From Phallusia mammillata (lineage: Eukaryota; Chordata; Ascidiacea; Phlebobranchia; Ascidiidae): a stretch of DNA of 64,000 nt. The notes under the pieces are model-generated. The model had not been told where the DNA came from, ran no database searches, and worked only from the letters and a program-made list of their open reading frames with translations. The stretch lies in assembly GCA_003260075.1 (NCBI GenBank), contig QLIY01000143.1, positions 157,820-221,819 of the forward strand. The letters run 5' to 3'. Shown here piece by piece: positions 54,701 through 63,692 of the stretch (within the stretch, counting starts at the first letter, position 1; each line of letters starts with the position of its first letter). The position numbers and the translations under genes are program-made.

Positions 54701-57700
54701 ATTAGAAACCTCTTTTAGCTTGAAATTTAGGGAGAAAATTATCGAATGTTGAAATTATTCTGTTTTTGTTGGTGAACTTTTCGGCGTATTATGTAAGCAA
54801 CTTTGGTGTGGTAGTGGGAAGCATGGTGAATGCAGTTTGTAGAAAATGTTTAGGCTTGGTTTCAAGCATAGTTTAGGCGGGTTCCTTAACCAACTTTATG
54901 AATTGAAACGTAACGTTATGTACGCACTTAGTCATGTGTACGCGCAATGAGAAACAAAAACAGAATTTAATTTTCTGTTTGTTTGAATATTGCAAATTAT
55001 ACCTTATCCAAGCTAATATCCTTATTCAACCCGGTATAACCTTATAACCACTTCATTTAATGTAATTTATGCGCACTTAAGCATGCGTACGCCCAATGGG
55101 AAAAGAAAAAATCTTATGTTTTAGGTGCAAAATTATAACGTAACCACCCGGTATTGTTAACATGTGGCATAAGCTTTCAAACTTCAGTTGCCTATCAGGT
55201 GTTTAACATAACCTGGCGTACAACGATTAAGTGGTCTGTTTGATATGTTGTTGTTTTTCCTGTAATAACGGGAAAATTTGTATACAGACCTCCAAAAGTT
55301 TTCCTACCAGAAATACCTCCAAATGAGTCTCTAAAAAATAAACATTTTGTCATAATTTGTTTATTTTTGACATCAACGTTATACTAAAATTTATGACAAA
55401 TAAAGGTACCCCTTTCAAGACAATTAGCTTCATTGTTTAAATGAGACTTATCCGTGTTTTGTTACTTACTTCCAAAATGGTATACCGGCGTTGGTGACGT
55501 CACAAACAAATAGCAGAACAATAATAATAATCAAATTCTTAATCATCATTTTGATTTGAATTTTAGCTAAAACAAGAATTCAAAATTTACCCATATATTC
55601 CAAAAATTTGCATTAACTGGCCTTTTATGTAAACTGCTTTTCATTTTCATCAAACAAAAATTAAACAATTTATTATTATTTCTATTTAAAAACCTCATTT
55701 GAACAGAAAGTCTTTAGAGCAACTGACAACGATATAATTTTTGTTGAGCATATAAACTTTACCATAACAATCAACTTCCTTTGTGAGAAATATGATTAGG
55801 AAATTAAAGCTAAAGTTTGAAGGATATTGTATTTAAATTATGGGATGTTTAGACAAAGTAAAACCATATGCGTGAGATTATACACAGCTTATTTTGCCTA
55901 ACTGTAAAAAAAGATTTTTTTAAATGTGTTTTTTTTATTCTGCAATACATAGGCACATTTGGGAAACTCAAGTGTACAAAGTCGTGGGGGGGGGGCGCTT
56001 TACCAAACAAATTTTGCATGATATCCCTGTCCCTTGTTCTGAATATGTCCCTAGGCTCTTGAACATTTTCTTTGACAATCCTAAAAAGTGTTTATGATTA
56101 CGTTAATGATTTTAGTATTTTAATTTAAATTGAATAACTTTCGGTTTGTTTTAATCCCGCTTGCTTGTTAGAGTTTCGTTACTTACGTTTGTCGTGCTGA
56201 CATAACACTGTTTGTGACGTCACAAACAAAGAGCAGAACAACAACAATAATCAGTTTTTTATTCATCATGCACTAAACTAAAATAAGAAATTAAGCAACA
56301 AACACATTAATATGAAATGGAAAGGTCCTCAAATGGCTGCTCTCTTCAAGTAAAATTAATTCTGCAAACAAGTATAAAAACGAAATGATTAACGAAGTTA
56401 GGTATAAACTTTCACAACTAAAACTACCAAACAAATGGTCTTTTGAGCAACTGCCTACCGCATAACGTTGTGGCTGCAAGCTTTGCCATAACAAACGACT
56501 TCCTATTAAAATATCATTGGAAATGTCTTGGATCTAATGATTATTTTATGGGAAGTTGTGAGAGGTTAATCAAATAGCGTGAGTTCATCCTCAATCGAAT
56601 TTTGTCGTGGTTTGCAAAATTTTGTTGGCACAGCTGTTACATCGAGAATTTGGTTGGAGCTATTAACACAGGAACTCACAACACACACGGTTTGCTAAAT
56701 ACCGATGGAGGGCGTAAAGAGCGCAGCTATTTAAAAAAAAACAATGAAACTGGGTTAGGATTAGGACTAATTTTAACGTAAACAACTAGGTTTGTGTACA
56801 AAGTCGTGCATAACAAATGCTGCGCTTGACTGCACGAAACTCGTTGGAAGCCGTTTTGAGAGTGCAAAGTCGTGTATGTAACAAGCGCTAGGATTGGGGG
56901 GGGGGGCAAAACCATATGCGTGAGATTATACACAGCTTATTTTGCCTAATTGTAAAAAAAGATTTTTTTAAATGTTTTTTTTTTATTCTGCAATGCATAG
57001 GCACATTTGGGAAACTCAAGTGTACAAAGTCGTGCATAACAAATGCTGCGCTTGACTGCACGAAACTGGGGGGGGGGACTGCACGAAGCTCGTTTTGAAA
57101 CCCGGTTTAAACATGCAAAGCCGTGCACGTAACAAGCGATATGCTTGAATTCACCAAGCTGGTTAGAAAACCCGCTGAAAGCTTACAAAGGCGTGGATGT
57201 AACAAGCGCCATGGTTAACTACACGAAGCTCGTTTGCAAGCCCACCTTGCAAGGTCGGACATACAACAAGCGCTAAAGCTTAGAAAATCGATTCTGGGCG
57301 CAAAAATGGTGCATGTAACAAGCACTATTGTTGAATGAACCATGCCATAATAAAGTAAATCCCCCCAAGGGCAGTAAACTTTTAAAACCTATATGGATAA
57401 ATTGCTAAAATTCATATTTTTCCTGAAAGTAATGGTTTATAAACATTCTAAAGCATTCACCCCAACCAACAACAAGAGTTTCATGGAAACTTCCTTTTGG
57501 AATAAACGTTGGTTTGAAAAAGTAGCGCCGAGCGTCGGTAAAGTTTTGTTTTTGTGAATGATATTTTCTGGGTATGACTTAAACAACTTGCTTTGATAGT
57601 TGGCAGTATAATATCTGCCACTCGTTTCTGGCCTTGGACTGCCAGTCAAATTAATAGAATATTGTGGACCATTCCTGTTTTGAGTAAGGATAATGTAAGC

Positions 57701-60700
57701 ATACACACCAAGCATTTTGGCTAAAAATATCTTTTAAAAATACAGAATTTCGGGAAATTGATATGATGAAACAATTGACAGCTAACATATTTATTTGTAT
57801 TACGTAAAGGTTTATCCGGATTATCGTCAAAAAATGCAGGCCACTCAAAAAGTCAACGTAAACCACCAATAAACATCACAGGCATACGTGTTGATCAAAA
57901 ATTTCATGTCAAAACAAGTTAATAGGCACATTTTTAGCGGGTTCGGTAACTAGATCGATGAATTTTATTTGAGCTTTTGAAAAATGGGTTTCTCTAGTCA
58001 CACAAATTGTTATCCAATCAACGTTAGTATTCGTCATTAGGCTATTAAATGGTACATTGCAATCAGCACAACCTTTTGTTTCCAATTTTGATTATGTGTT
58101 GTTAAGATGATCGAAAGGTGGCGCAAAGAGCTAAATTATTTATTTAGCAGCCAAAGAGAGGAACATTTGGGAAGTAGGTTTTTAAAATATTAGGTTAGGA
58201 ACTAGGTTTAAAAGTTATTTAATCAAAAACATAACTGCCAGGAAGCTTTTGCATGTAGAATGCATCATGCAGATGTTTTTTGAACAATCACTGATGTCAT
58301 AACCAGTCATCATCAGTTTTCAAAATTACTTTTCAAGTCGATGTACAGTGTTTTCCAAGTTTTAAAGTTAGTTTCGTAGTGTTTTGATTGATAATATCCT
58401 AACTCTACTTAAATAGCCCTAATCATCACCATTTTAAGAGAGATGTCGTTAAAATAGGGATTCGTGCTGTTTTCGCTACCTATCCAAAATTAGCTAAATG
58501 TGTTTTTTCTTGAGGTATTGGTTTAGTAGATTTTTGTATTTAATTGACGAGTTCACTAACACCAGAGTTGTAAACCCGAACATGACCCGAGCCCAAAAGC
58601 ATAAGCCCGAAACCCGGTTTGAACCCGAATCGTTTTTGAAAAGTCCGTTAAGGCCCGAAAGTTTGATTGACAGGCCCATACATTGAAGCTTCAGAAAATA
58701 TCAAGACAACAAACACCATAGACAGTAATTGGCAATTGGTCCTGAGCAAGGCGTTTTCGGGCTTTTTGACATTACGTCAGGTCCTGCCACTGGCCAATTA
58801 GCTAGTTAATTGATTTAAAAACATTCTGAGAGTCGGGCCCGTATCAAGCCCGTTTTTTTAAAGAAACCCAAGCCCAGACCCGGACCAAACCCGAATCCTG
58901 TCCGAAAAGCCCGGCCCGACTTACAACTTTGATTGACACAACTGAGTAAGAATCACAATTTATTGTCCGGTGACCAGCATGGTCTTGAACAATTTATCAA
59001 TCGTTTTTCTGTACTTGGTGATTGCTTTCATAACTCTTCTCTTATACTCACAACATCACCTTCGAATAAGAGTTGTAAGTCGAGCCGGGCTTTCCGGGCC
59101 AGGTTTGGCTTAGGTTTCTTCTGAAAAACGGGCTTGATTCGGGCCTGACTTAACGCTAGTTGCTGGACTTCACCTACGGTCAAACAGCCCTAAAACGCCT
59201 TGTTCAGAACCAATTGTGTTGTGTTTGTTGTCTTGGTTTTCCCTGGAGCTTTGATGTATGCGCATGTCAATCAAACTTTCGGGCGTAAACGGGCTTATTA
59301 AAAATGATTCGGGTTCGGGCCGGGTTTCGGGCTTGTACTTTCGGGCTCGGGCTCTAATTCAGGCCCGTTTACAACTCTGCTTCGAATTCATGCCAGAAGT
59401 AGTCAGTATTGCAAAACTGTTTTACCAAATTTCTTTCGTTGATAGTTTGGAGTTAGCTTATGTTAGCACCTGAAGAATATTGTAAACTATGACAAATGTC
59501 GATAGACCCAGTCGATCGTAATTGCAAGCTTTTGCATTACGCTTCACAACATCCCATAATATAACCTTTATATCTACGACATTTCAGCATACAGCTTTCC
59601 AATGATATTTTAATAGGAAGTTCTTTGTTATGGCAAAACAACGTTTTACGGTTGTTAGTAGTCGATAAAAAATTGATATGCCTAAATCTCCTTGTTTAAT
59701 AACTGATGCAACAAGCGCTATGATTGACTGCATTAAGCTCGTCAGGGACTCACTTTAAGCGTGCAAAGTCGTGTATGCGACAAGTGCTATGGTTGACTGC
59801 GCGAAAGTCGTTAGGAAACCCGCTTTAAGCGTGCAAAATCGTGCATGTAACAAGCGCTGTGGTTGACTGCACGATGCTCGTTAGGAGGGGGGGGGGACTT
59901 TAAGCGTTCAAAGTCGTGCATGTAATAAGCGCCGTGGTAAATAATCAACGCTCTATAAAAAGTAAATGTTTTCTACGTGCCTGCAGCTGTGCTAGAACAA
60001 CAAAAAAAGTTGGATATCAACGGTCGATTTATTTCTTTAAAATTGCCAAGTTATGTCATTTTATGATAACTGGATGACCGTGGCTTCTGTAAATCATAGG
60101 ATATGATGATTTATTGTCCAAGAAACCCCCGGTCTGCAAAATAAAATAGTGCATTTCAAGATTTCTAGGATTTTGATAAAATTTCATAACTTCTCACACA
60201 TATTTCTAATTCAAAAAATATAAACACACCTTATGATTTTTCTCTATGACACGTTACTGTTATATGGTAAACTTATTACTTTGTAGTGCTTAACTTAATT
60301 TGAATAATATAGGGGGTCGGCTACCCCTCGCACACGTGCCAAGTTTTTTCATGACATGTCAACCGATTTTCACTGGTTGTTTTTAGTTTTATCATTTCAT
60401 TGTCTTAAAATTCAGCCTTACATGCACAAAACACTCTGCTTTCTCTTTATTAATGATATCTACTGGCACGAACCACTATTACTTAGAAAAACGTTGGCAC
60501 GCGAGGTCATTAACATATGAAAAAACAAGTAAATTGGCACACGTCGCCTAAAAGGTTGCCAACCCCTGGACTAATATATAAGTATGTTTACCAACCTCTA
60601 AAGGTTTTACCAAACAAATTTTGCATGATATCCCTGTCTCTTGTGATGAATATATCCCTAGATCGTTGAACGTTTTCCTCGACAACCCTAAAAAGTGTTT

Positions 60701-63662
60701 AGGGGGGGGGGATAATATCTACTGGCACGAACCACTATTACTTAGAAAAACGTTGGCACGCGAGGTCATGGGGGGGGGGGTATCTACGACATTTCAGCAT
60801 ACAGCTTGCCAATGATATTTTAATAGGAAGTTCTTTGTTTTTACGGTTGTTAGTAGTCGATAAAAAATTGATATGCCTAAATCTTGTTTAATAACTGATG
60901 CAACAAGCGCTATGATTGACTGCATTAAGCTCGTCAGGGACTCACTTTAAGCGTGCAAAGTCGTGTATGCGACAAGTGCTATGGTTGACTGCGCGAAAGT
61001 CGTTAGGAAACCCGCTTTAAGCGTGCNAAATCCTAATAGCCGTAACGGTCAGCATTTTTTTCACGGGGTTCGAACCCAGGACAATTCCGGGGGCGAAACC
61101 CGATCAAGGGTTTTATGTCTGTGCATGGGTCAGGCGCGCCAGGCTATTCGGCCAAGTTCACCTTTTTTTTGCACAAACTGCATTTAAAATATTTGAGTGC
61201 GTCATCTACCGAAATTTAGCAAACCTGCAGGCAGTGAGTTTCTGTGTTGGTAGTTTTACCGAGAATCTGCTAGTGTGTGCTTTTTTTTCCTGTTTCTAGT
61301 TCACCCCAGTGATCTGTCTATTGACTGTGACGCAACAAAGCGCCTGAATGGTGTATAAATCTCTAACGTAACAGTGCGTATTGATGTCATTAGTGTTGCA
61401 ATCTTTTGCAGGCCACGTTTTACGGTTTCCTTCTGTGCTGTGAGCAGATTTTTTAGTAGTCGTGGCTTGGAGACAAAAGGGGGGGGGGCGTAAATTGATT
61501 GTGTGTAATTGTTGTTGAGTAATATCTTGGATTACTGACAGGGGGGGGGGGAAATCTCTCTGTGCTGTGAGCAGATTTTTTAGTAGTCGTGGCTTGGAGA
61601 CAAAATTGGTCTGGAAATATTAATGTGCTCACGTTACTGTGTATTATATGCACCTAAAAACATGAAATTTAGAGTAATTAAAATTCTGAAACGATTGTCA
61701 AAAGGTCTGTAATTAACCTGGATTCCTAAGTTTGTAATTGATTGTGTGTAATTGTTGTTGAGTAATATCTTGGATTACTGACAAGATTTTTTTGTTATTT
61801 TTTATTTTTGGTGAATTCGTTATGCTCACAATGAGTCCGCCGTCGAGCTGCTTGTTTTTATTGCAAGTCCGTTGATCATTTTTTATCTGATTTTTTTTAC
61901 TTGGGCAGTTGGTGACTTCAGATTTCACAAGCATGGGTTGCAGAAAATGCCGCTTTAAGTTTTTCATTCATGGTAACACAAGCGACCGAGATAGGATTAG
62001 AACCCATATCCTTGTGAACAAAGAGCGATTGCAAACTGCTCCTTATGTAATAGTTGGTTGGTTTGTCTGTGGTATTTTCTAACCTGTCCCTAACCCAGAA
62101 AAAGCATAACCCCAGAGCAAAATAAAACGCCGAAGTTTTATGTACACATTTTTTTTCCAGATCCGCAATAAACGAGATCCTCTTGAGTCTTTGTGTTTCC
62201 GGGGGGGGGGCATTTTCTAACCTATCCCTAACCCAGAAAAAGCATAACCCCAGAGCAAAATAAAACGCCAACGTTTTATGTACAATTTTTTTTTCTTTTC
62301 CAGATCCGCAATAAACGAGATCCTCTTGAGTCTTTGTGTTTCCGATATTGCATCATCCGTTCTCAGCATCTTTTTTATCGCTGGGATCTTCCTCGGGCAT
62401 GAGGGAGGAGATTACGTGGGAATTATCATATTTAATGTACGGAATTATTTTTAACTTCCCCATTTTAGACATATTTTTTCAATTCCGCTTTAAACATTGA
62501 ATTGTTAAAATCTAAAATACGCTGATTAATTTTAATTCTTACTATTTTTTTTTTGGGCCTTTTTTTAGGGTAAAATTTCCTTAACTTTGCTTTGTCAATC
62601 TATTTCTTCACATTAACTAATGTATCCATTCACAGGCAATTCAGAAACAGGCCATAAAGGCACGCTTCGCCGATTTGTTTTTTCATTCCAGTTTTAGATA
62701 GAAATTTTAACAAACTTGCCCTTTAAGATTTAATATCTCCTGAAATCCTTTGATCAGATTTGATTTTTGTAATTTTTGTAATCTTATTTTTTAGCCTCAA
62801 AATGCCACTAATTTAGCTTTGTTCGTCTGTTCTTTCACATTGACTAATGTAGCCATGTGAAGGCAATTCAGTTTCTTGGGAGCAACAGGCTGTTCATCAC
62901 AGGTCATTACAAATCTTGCAAAAATCTAAAAATAAGAAAATCTTGCTGTATGTCAGAACGACCAACGTATTAATCACCCCGAAATTGACATTTGCAAAAC
63001 GTCTTGGAAACGTACATGGCCTCATATTAATTGGCAAGTTTTTTTTTTCAGGTCAGCTTCTTTATGGGTGGGGGGGGGGAAAAACGTCTTGGAAACGTAT
63101 CATATGGCTTCATATTAATTGGCAAGTTTTTTTTTTCAGGTCAGCTTCTTTATGGGTGCTTTCGGTACATCTGTGGTCACGTGCCTGCATATTTGCTGTT
63201 TCGCTTTCGTGCGCTTTGTCTCCATAAAGTGGCCAACACGGTTCAGACTCATCAAACCAATTCATATGAAGGTAATATAGAAACAATTCCTACTTTTAAA
63301 CAACGCCAGAAACGATTTGCTTACAAGGAATTTCAAAAACAACCAAATTCAGTGTTATATAAAATGGATATGCCAAAATTGTAGAGTATATATGTTTTGC
63401 TTGTATTCTCAGAAATAAAAAAATAATACGAAATTCGATTGTGTAACAAGTATTAGATTTGTATGATTTGTTATTAGATTGTTATTAGATTTTTTGAAGA
63501 AAAGCCGCAAAATTCTAAACAAACTCGAGCCAAAAAGCAAGAATCAAATCAGCTTAATCATTATTACATTCGTCAACAGATATTTTCAATGGTAATGTGG
63601 ATCTGGGCTGTTCTCACTATCGTTATCGTGATGGGACTGGAATTGTCGGGAAAAATTACTCC
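45793..63662 (+). CDS. rhodopsin-like GPCR, TM1 to TM4, partial at the 3' side
   Basis: Four exons in matching phase: 45793-45972, 62304-62436, 63140-63271, 63580-63662 (donor CC|GTAAGT, so the gene continues beyond the window). Exon 1 has two N-glycosylation sites (NRT, NQT) and TM1 AYLLIPLALFGIIANVVTIV with the conserved Asn. Exon 2 is TM2, INEILLSLCVSDIASSVLSI, with the conserved Asp. Exon 3 is TM3, GAFGTSVVTCLHICCFAFVR, ending FVRFVSIKWP in place of D/E-R-Y. Exon 4 is TM4, MVMWIWAVLTIVIVMGLELS, with the conserved Trp. Two oddities: the acidic residue before Arg in TM3 is Val, and the usual Cys at the top of TM3 is missing. Ligand unknown. An earlier start at ATG 45734 could add residues without splicing. 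Exon 2 could instead end at 62415 (also phase 0). Intron 1 is 16.3 kb and hosts antisense genes. Confidence 0.85.
46797..47300 (+). repeat. tRNA-derived SINE split by an inserted element
   Basis: 46797-46840 contains TGGCTAAATGG, a perfect A-box match. 47250-47290 contains GTGGAGTTCGAATCCACGAG, a B-box with a paired T-arm. The halves would be contiguous as TGTCTTAG then GTTGTGGAG. TGTCTTAG and TGCCTTAG border the insertion (7 of 8), which starts CCGGTGGTTCCCAAAATGG like a hAT MITE, and is itself duplicated around a G-run at 46951. The right terminus is not a clean inverted repeat. Confidence 0.5.
47397..47774. mobile_element. hAT-like MITE, CAGTGGTTCTTAACC termini
   Basis: CAGTGGTTCTTAACCTGCGG, interior GTACGCGTACTAACTTATTG, right end GTTTGGGAACCAGTG. 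A G-run at 47606 splits it with repeated flanks (GATAACCGTGGTTTCAGAAT). Flanking octamers agree at six positions. Confidence 0.75.
48720..49010. repeat. degenerate tandem repeat of about 115 bp
   Basis: Three units share GGAGCTTGTGTGTATG, a GACATAAAATCTATGCTACG-like middle and GGTGTGTGACCACAGG-like end: 48720-48840, 48841-48960 and a partial to 49010. A shorter duplicated TGTTGTCGGTAAAACACAT lies at 48648-48705. The preceding 48000-48700 has no recognised gene. Confidence 0.6.
48982..49125 (-). CDS. candidate terminal exon, unidentified
   Basis: Strong acceptor AATTATTTATTACAG, then 47 codons to TAA at 48982: IVNASTGLKLDLLFYELYVS, EGISTEKGFGTNTVRNFTNQ, RCTLTYT. No partner exon found upstream on the minus strand. 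Antisense within GPCR intron 1, overlapping the end of the degenerate repeat. Confidence 0.35.
   Translation of the reverse strand: MVNASTGLKLDLLFYELYVSEGISTEKGFGTNTVRNFTNQRCTLTYT
49385..49470 (+). repeat. tRNA-derived SINE
   Basis: AGTGGCAAATGGCTAACAGG resembles an A box and ATAGGTTCGATTCCGG contains a perfect B box, about 45 bases apart. No tRNA acceptor stem closes it. A 70-bp repeat array begins immediately downstream. Confidence 0.55.
49490..49970 (+). repeat. about 70-bp tandem repeat, cluster 3
   Basis: Six to seven units, moderately diverged, with ATGGTTGACTGCACGAAGCT, CGTTAGGA and GTGCATGTAACAAGCGCT. The ORFs on both strands here are products of the repeat. Confidence 0.85.
49971..51830. 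other. GPCR intron sequence without recognised genes
   Basis: Scattered fragments of the 70-bp repeat appear near 50290-50370 and 51000-51150. No splice-bounded coding segment or transposon terminus was found. Confidence 0.4.
51838..51843 (-). terminator. poly(A) signal AATAAA for the 51.9 kb peptide gene
   Basis: Minus-strand CAAATAAAG, 30 bases after the TGA stop. Confidence 0.6.
51873..52223 (-). CDS. small secreted peptide precursor, 63 residues
   Basis: Three exons: 52157-52223, 52028-52084, 51873-51940, with phases 1 and 1 at the joints. The start MYKLLVIVVLLAFVVTDNVA is a textbook signal peptide. The mature part contains ALKTKFAVMADAEKVFAEND and ends FTRTFLDQFRN. Each intron is under 100 bases, far shorter than others in the window. 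A TATAA lies at 52314-52320 and a poly(A) signal at 51838-51843, so the gene looks complete. It is antisense in GPCR intron 1. Signal exon and short phase-1 exons resemble the peptide genes at 54-56 kb and 60 kb. No cysteines; function unknown. Confidence 0.75.
52314..52320 (-). promoter_or_regulatory. possible TATA box
   Basis: Minus-strand TTTTATAAC, about 90 bases before the ATG of the 63-residue peptide gene. Spacing suits a short 5' UTR. Based on motif alone in AT-rich DNA. Confidence 0.35.
52885..53132. repeat. 10-bp minisatellite, GTTCGGGTTT units
   Basis: About 25 imperfect units of GTTCGGGTT(C/T) with variants GTTCGAGTT, GTTCTGGTT and GTACGTTCGG. All three frames of both strands stay open for long stretches, giving FVRVRSG-type and NPNEPERTRT-type peptides; this is a property of the unit, not evidence of a gene. 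Confidence 0.9.
53140..54270. other. GPCR intron, MITE relic at 54030-54211
   Basis: 54030-54211 matches the interior and right end of the CAGTGGTTCCCAACC MITEs (TCCCCGGTTGGGAACCACTG) and stops at a G-run (54211). The joint may have removed the last exon of the 54.3-55.5 kb peptide gene. No other feature seen. Confidence 0.45.
54281..55549 (-). CDS. secreted peptide precursor with repeated mini-exons (incomplete 3' end)
   Basis: Exons: 55470-55549, 55290-55330, 54491-54529, 54281-54316. Exon 1 encodes MMIKNLIIIIVLLFVCDVTN, a signal peptide. Exons 2 to 4 are 41, 39 and 36 nt, each ending GGA G|GT, and give KDSFGGISGRKTFG, DLARRDSFAKTFG and GRTRDTSGNSFG. All three share an RDS-like start and a TFG/SFG end, and the later two are phase 1-1, so units can be added without frameshift. 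A stop-bearing exon was not found before the G-run at 54211. A repeated-peptide precursor (neuropeptide- or antimicrobial-like) is an inference from architecture only. Confidence 0.7.
55997..56269 (-). CDS. secreted peptide precursor, paralogue, truncated at a joint
   Basis: Exon 1, 56187-56269: MMNKKLIIVVVLLFVCDVTN then SVMSARQ, closely matching the signal exon at 55470-55549 (the upstream intron start and CTTTGTTTGTGACGTCAC are also shared). Exon 2 from 56080 downward: IVKENVQEPRDIFRTRDRDI then MQNLFGK, running into the G-run at 55984. The parallel exon at 60596-60687 shows what should follow. No stop codon is present in the window for this copy. Confidence 0.7.
56270..56790. other. no recognised feature
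   Basis: Sequence upstream of the peptide gene start at 56269, thus its likely promoter. No clear TATA box close to the ATG. The ORF on the minus strand here has no splice borders. Confidence 0.35.
56795..57330 (+). repeat. about 70-bp tandem repeat, cluster 4
   Basis: Units with TGACTGCACGAAACTCGTTG, GTGCAAAGTCGTGTATGTAA and CAAGCGCTA, split by G-runs at 56895 and 57068. The last units (57180-57330) are more diverged. Confidence 0.8.
57437..57674 (-). CDS. unidentified coding exon, possibly terminal
   Basis: Acceptor TTACTCAAAACAG, then a frame with NGPQYSINLTGSPRPETSGR, YYTANYQSKLFKSYPENI, HKNKTLPTLGATFSNQRLFQ and a stop at 57437. An ATG 42 bases upstream (57715) would also make it a 92-residue ORF. 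The Pro/Gly/Tyr/Ser-rich segment recalls small ciliary microtubule-inner proteins, but that is only an impression of composition. The last 15 residues (LLLLVGVNALECL) look less coding. Antisense in GPCR intron 1. Confidence 0.5.
57720..58555. other. GPCR intron, nothing recognised
   Basis: AT-rich DNA with no exon borders, no terminal inverted repeats and no 70-bp repeat units that I can support. Confidence 0.35.
58560..59390. mobile_element. cluster of CCCGAACCCG-family MITE copies
   Basis: Three segments, 58560-58680, 58825-58935 and 59070-59385, share CAGAGTTGTAA, CCCGAACCCG, GGGCTTGATTCGGGCC and ACAACTCTG. Alternating orientation suggests nested or tandem insertions. A GTTTGTTGTCTTGG segment is shared with 5360-5400. 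Confidence 0.65.
59700..59940 (+). repeat. about 70-bp tandem repeat, cluster 5
   Basis: Three to four units, with a G-run at 59886. The upstream stretch 59570-59850 is copied at 60781-61026, so cluster 5 and the array at 60900-61026 are one array shown twice. Confidence 0.85.
60111..60687 (-). CDS. secreted peptide precursor, third paralogue, 3' part
   Basis: Exon 60596-60687: VVEENVQRSRDIFITRDRDI then MQNLFGKTFR, ending AGA G|GTTGGT. Exon 60111-60133: acceptor ATTTTGCAG, residues RGFLGQ after a split Asp, then TAA. Phases match (1 and 1). The stop overlaps AATAAA at 60110-60115, and another AATAAA is near 60030. The signal-peptide exon would lie above 60687 but the G-run at 60702 cuts there. 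The exon is about 80 percent like 55997-56080. The intron holds a MITE (60312-60568). Confidence 0.7.
60312..60568. mobile_element. hAT-like MITE, GGGGTCGGC / CCAACCCCTG ends, in a peptide-gene intron
   Basis: Left AGGGGGTCGGCTACCCC, right TAAAAGGTTGCCAACCCCTG, interior AAAAACGTTGGCACGCGAGG. A fragment of it (60447-60510) is repeated at 60711-60768 between two G-runs, out of place. Confidence 0.75.
60781..61026. repeat. copy of 59570-59850, ending at an N
   Basis: Near-identical to 59570-59850 except for a short deletion near 60838, bounded by a G-run (60769) on the left and the N at 61027 on the right. A contig end that should have been merged. Confidence 0.8.
61065..61155 (-). repeat. tRNA-derived SINE on the minus strand
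   Basis: Minus strand: TGGCCGAATAGCCTGG is A-box-like and CTGGGTTCGAACCCCGTG holds a B box in a paired arm. It has no acceptor stem and a long variable part, so not a tRNA gene. Confidence 0.5.
61430..61790. other. three-piece assembly joint
   Basis: Order seen is A, G-run (61479), C, G-run (61541), A, B, C. A is CTGTGCTGTGAGCAGATTTT; C is TTGTGTGTAATTGTTGTTGA, present at 61489-61540 and 61738-61783. A small contig seems to have been dropped into a gap it only partly belongs to. Confidence 0.75.
61812..61890 (+). repeat. short dispersed repeat, second copy of 4790-4890
   Basis: GTTATGCTCACAATGAGTCC, GCCGTCGAGCTGCTTG and TTTTTATTGCAAGTCCGTTG match the copy at 4790-4890. The function and family are unknown. 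Confidence 0.6.
62080..62203. repeat. duplicate of GPCR exon 2 acceptor region
   Basis: Repeats 62210-62345: the acceptor CTTTTTTTTCCAG analogue and the first 40 bases of exon 2 appear at 62161-62200 and then stop at a G-run (62199). Likewise 63000-63068 duplicates 63080-63157 with the start of exon 3. Neither copy can be a complete exon. Confidence 0.8.
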
Positions 63663-63692
63663 GTAAGTATCAAAATTAGTTTATAAACGATT

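Larger units (their letters stand above)
55862..57066. repeat. displaced duplicate segments around the 56 kb peptide gene
   Basis: 55862-55984 (CCATATGCGTGAGATTATAC, GGCACATTTGGGAAACTCAA) recurs at 56905-57030. The tail of the second copy (GCATAACAAATGCTGCGCTT) matches 56815-56850. The fragment 56905-57066, bounded by G-runs, thus overlaps two other places and looks like a bridging contig put in the wrong slot. Confidence 0.75.
2173..63079 (+). other. set of about 45 G-runs marking sequence joints
   Basis: Runs of 8 or more G start near 2173, 2261, 3331, 9289, 13603, 13746, 14517, 15737, 18111, 19482, 21411, 21720, 25934, 26580, 27246, 28803, 30250, 31664, 31993, 32380, 33716, 35421, 36232, 38507, 39584, 40978, 41225, 41388, 42141, 44431, 45392, 46068, 46951, 47606, 54211, 55984, 56895, 57068, 59886, 60702, 60769, 61479, 61541, 62199 and 63069. 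I find no run of 8 or more C. Most have the preceding 50-500 bases repeated just after. Single N characters (6301, 6866, 10498, 17580, 29774, 32806, 61027) behave alike. Confidence 0.9.

Noticed and set aside
61918..62271. 117-codon minus-strand ORF with duplicated FYFALGLCFFWVRDRLEN
   Set aside because: Antisense to the GPCR intron 1/exon 2 region and its assembly duplicate; the repeat is the joint.
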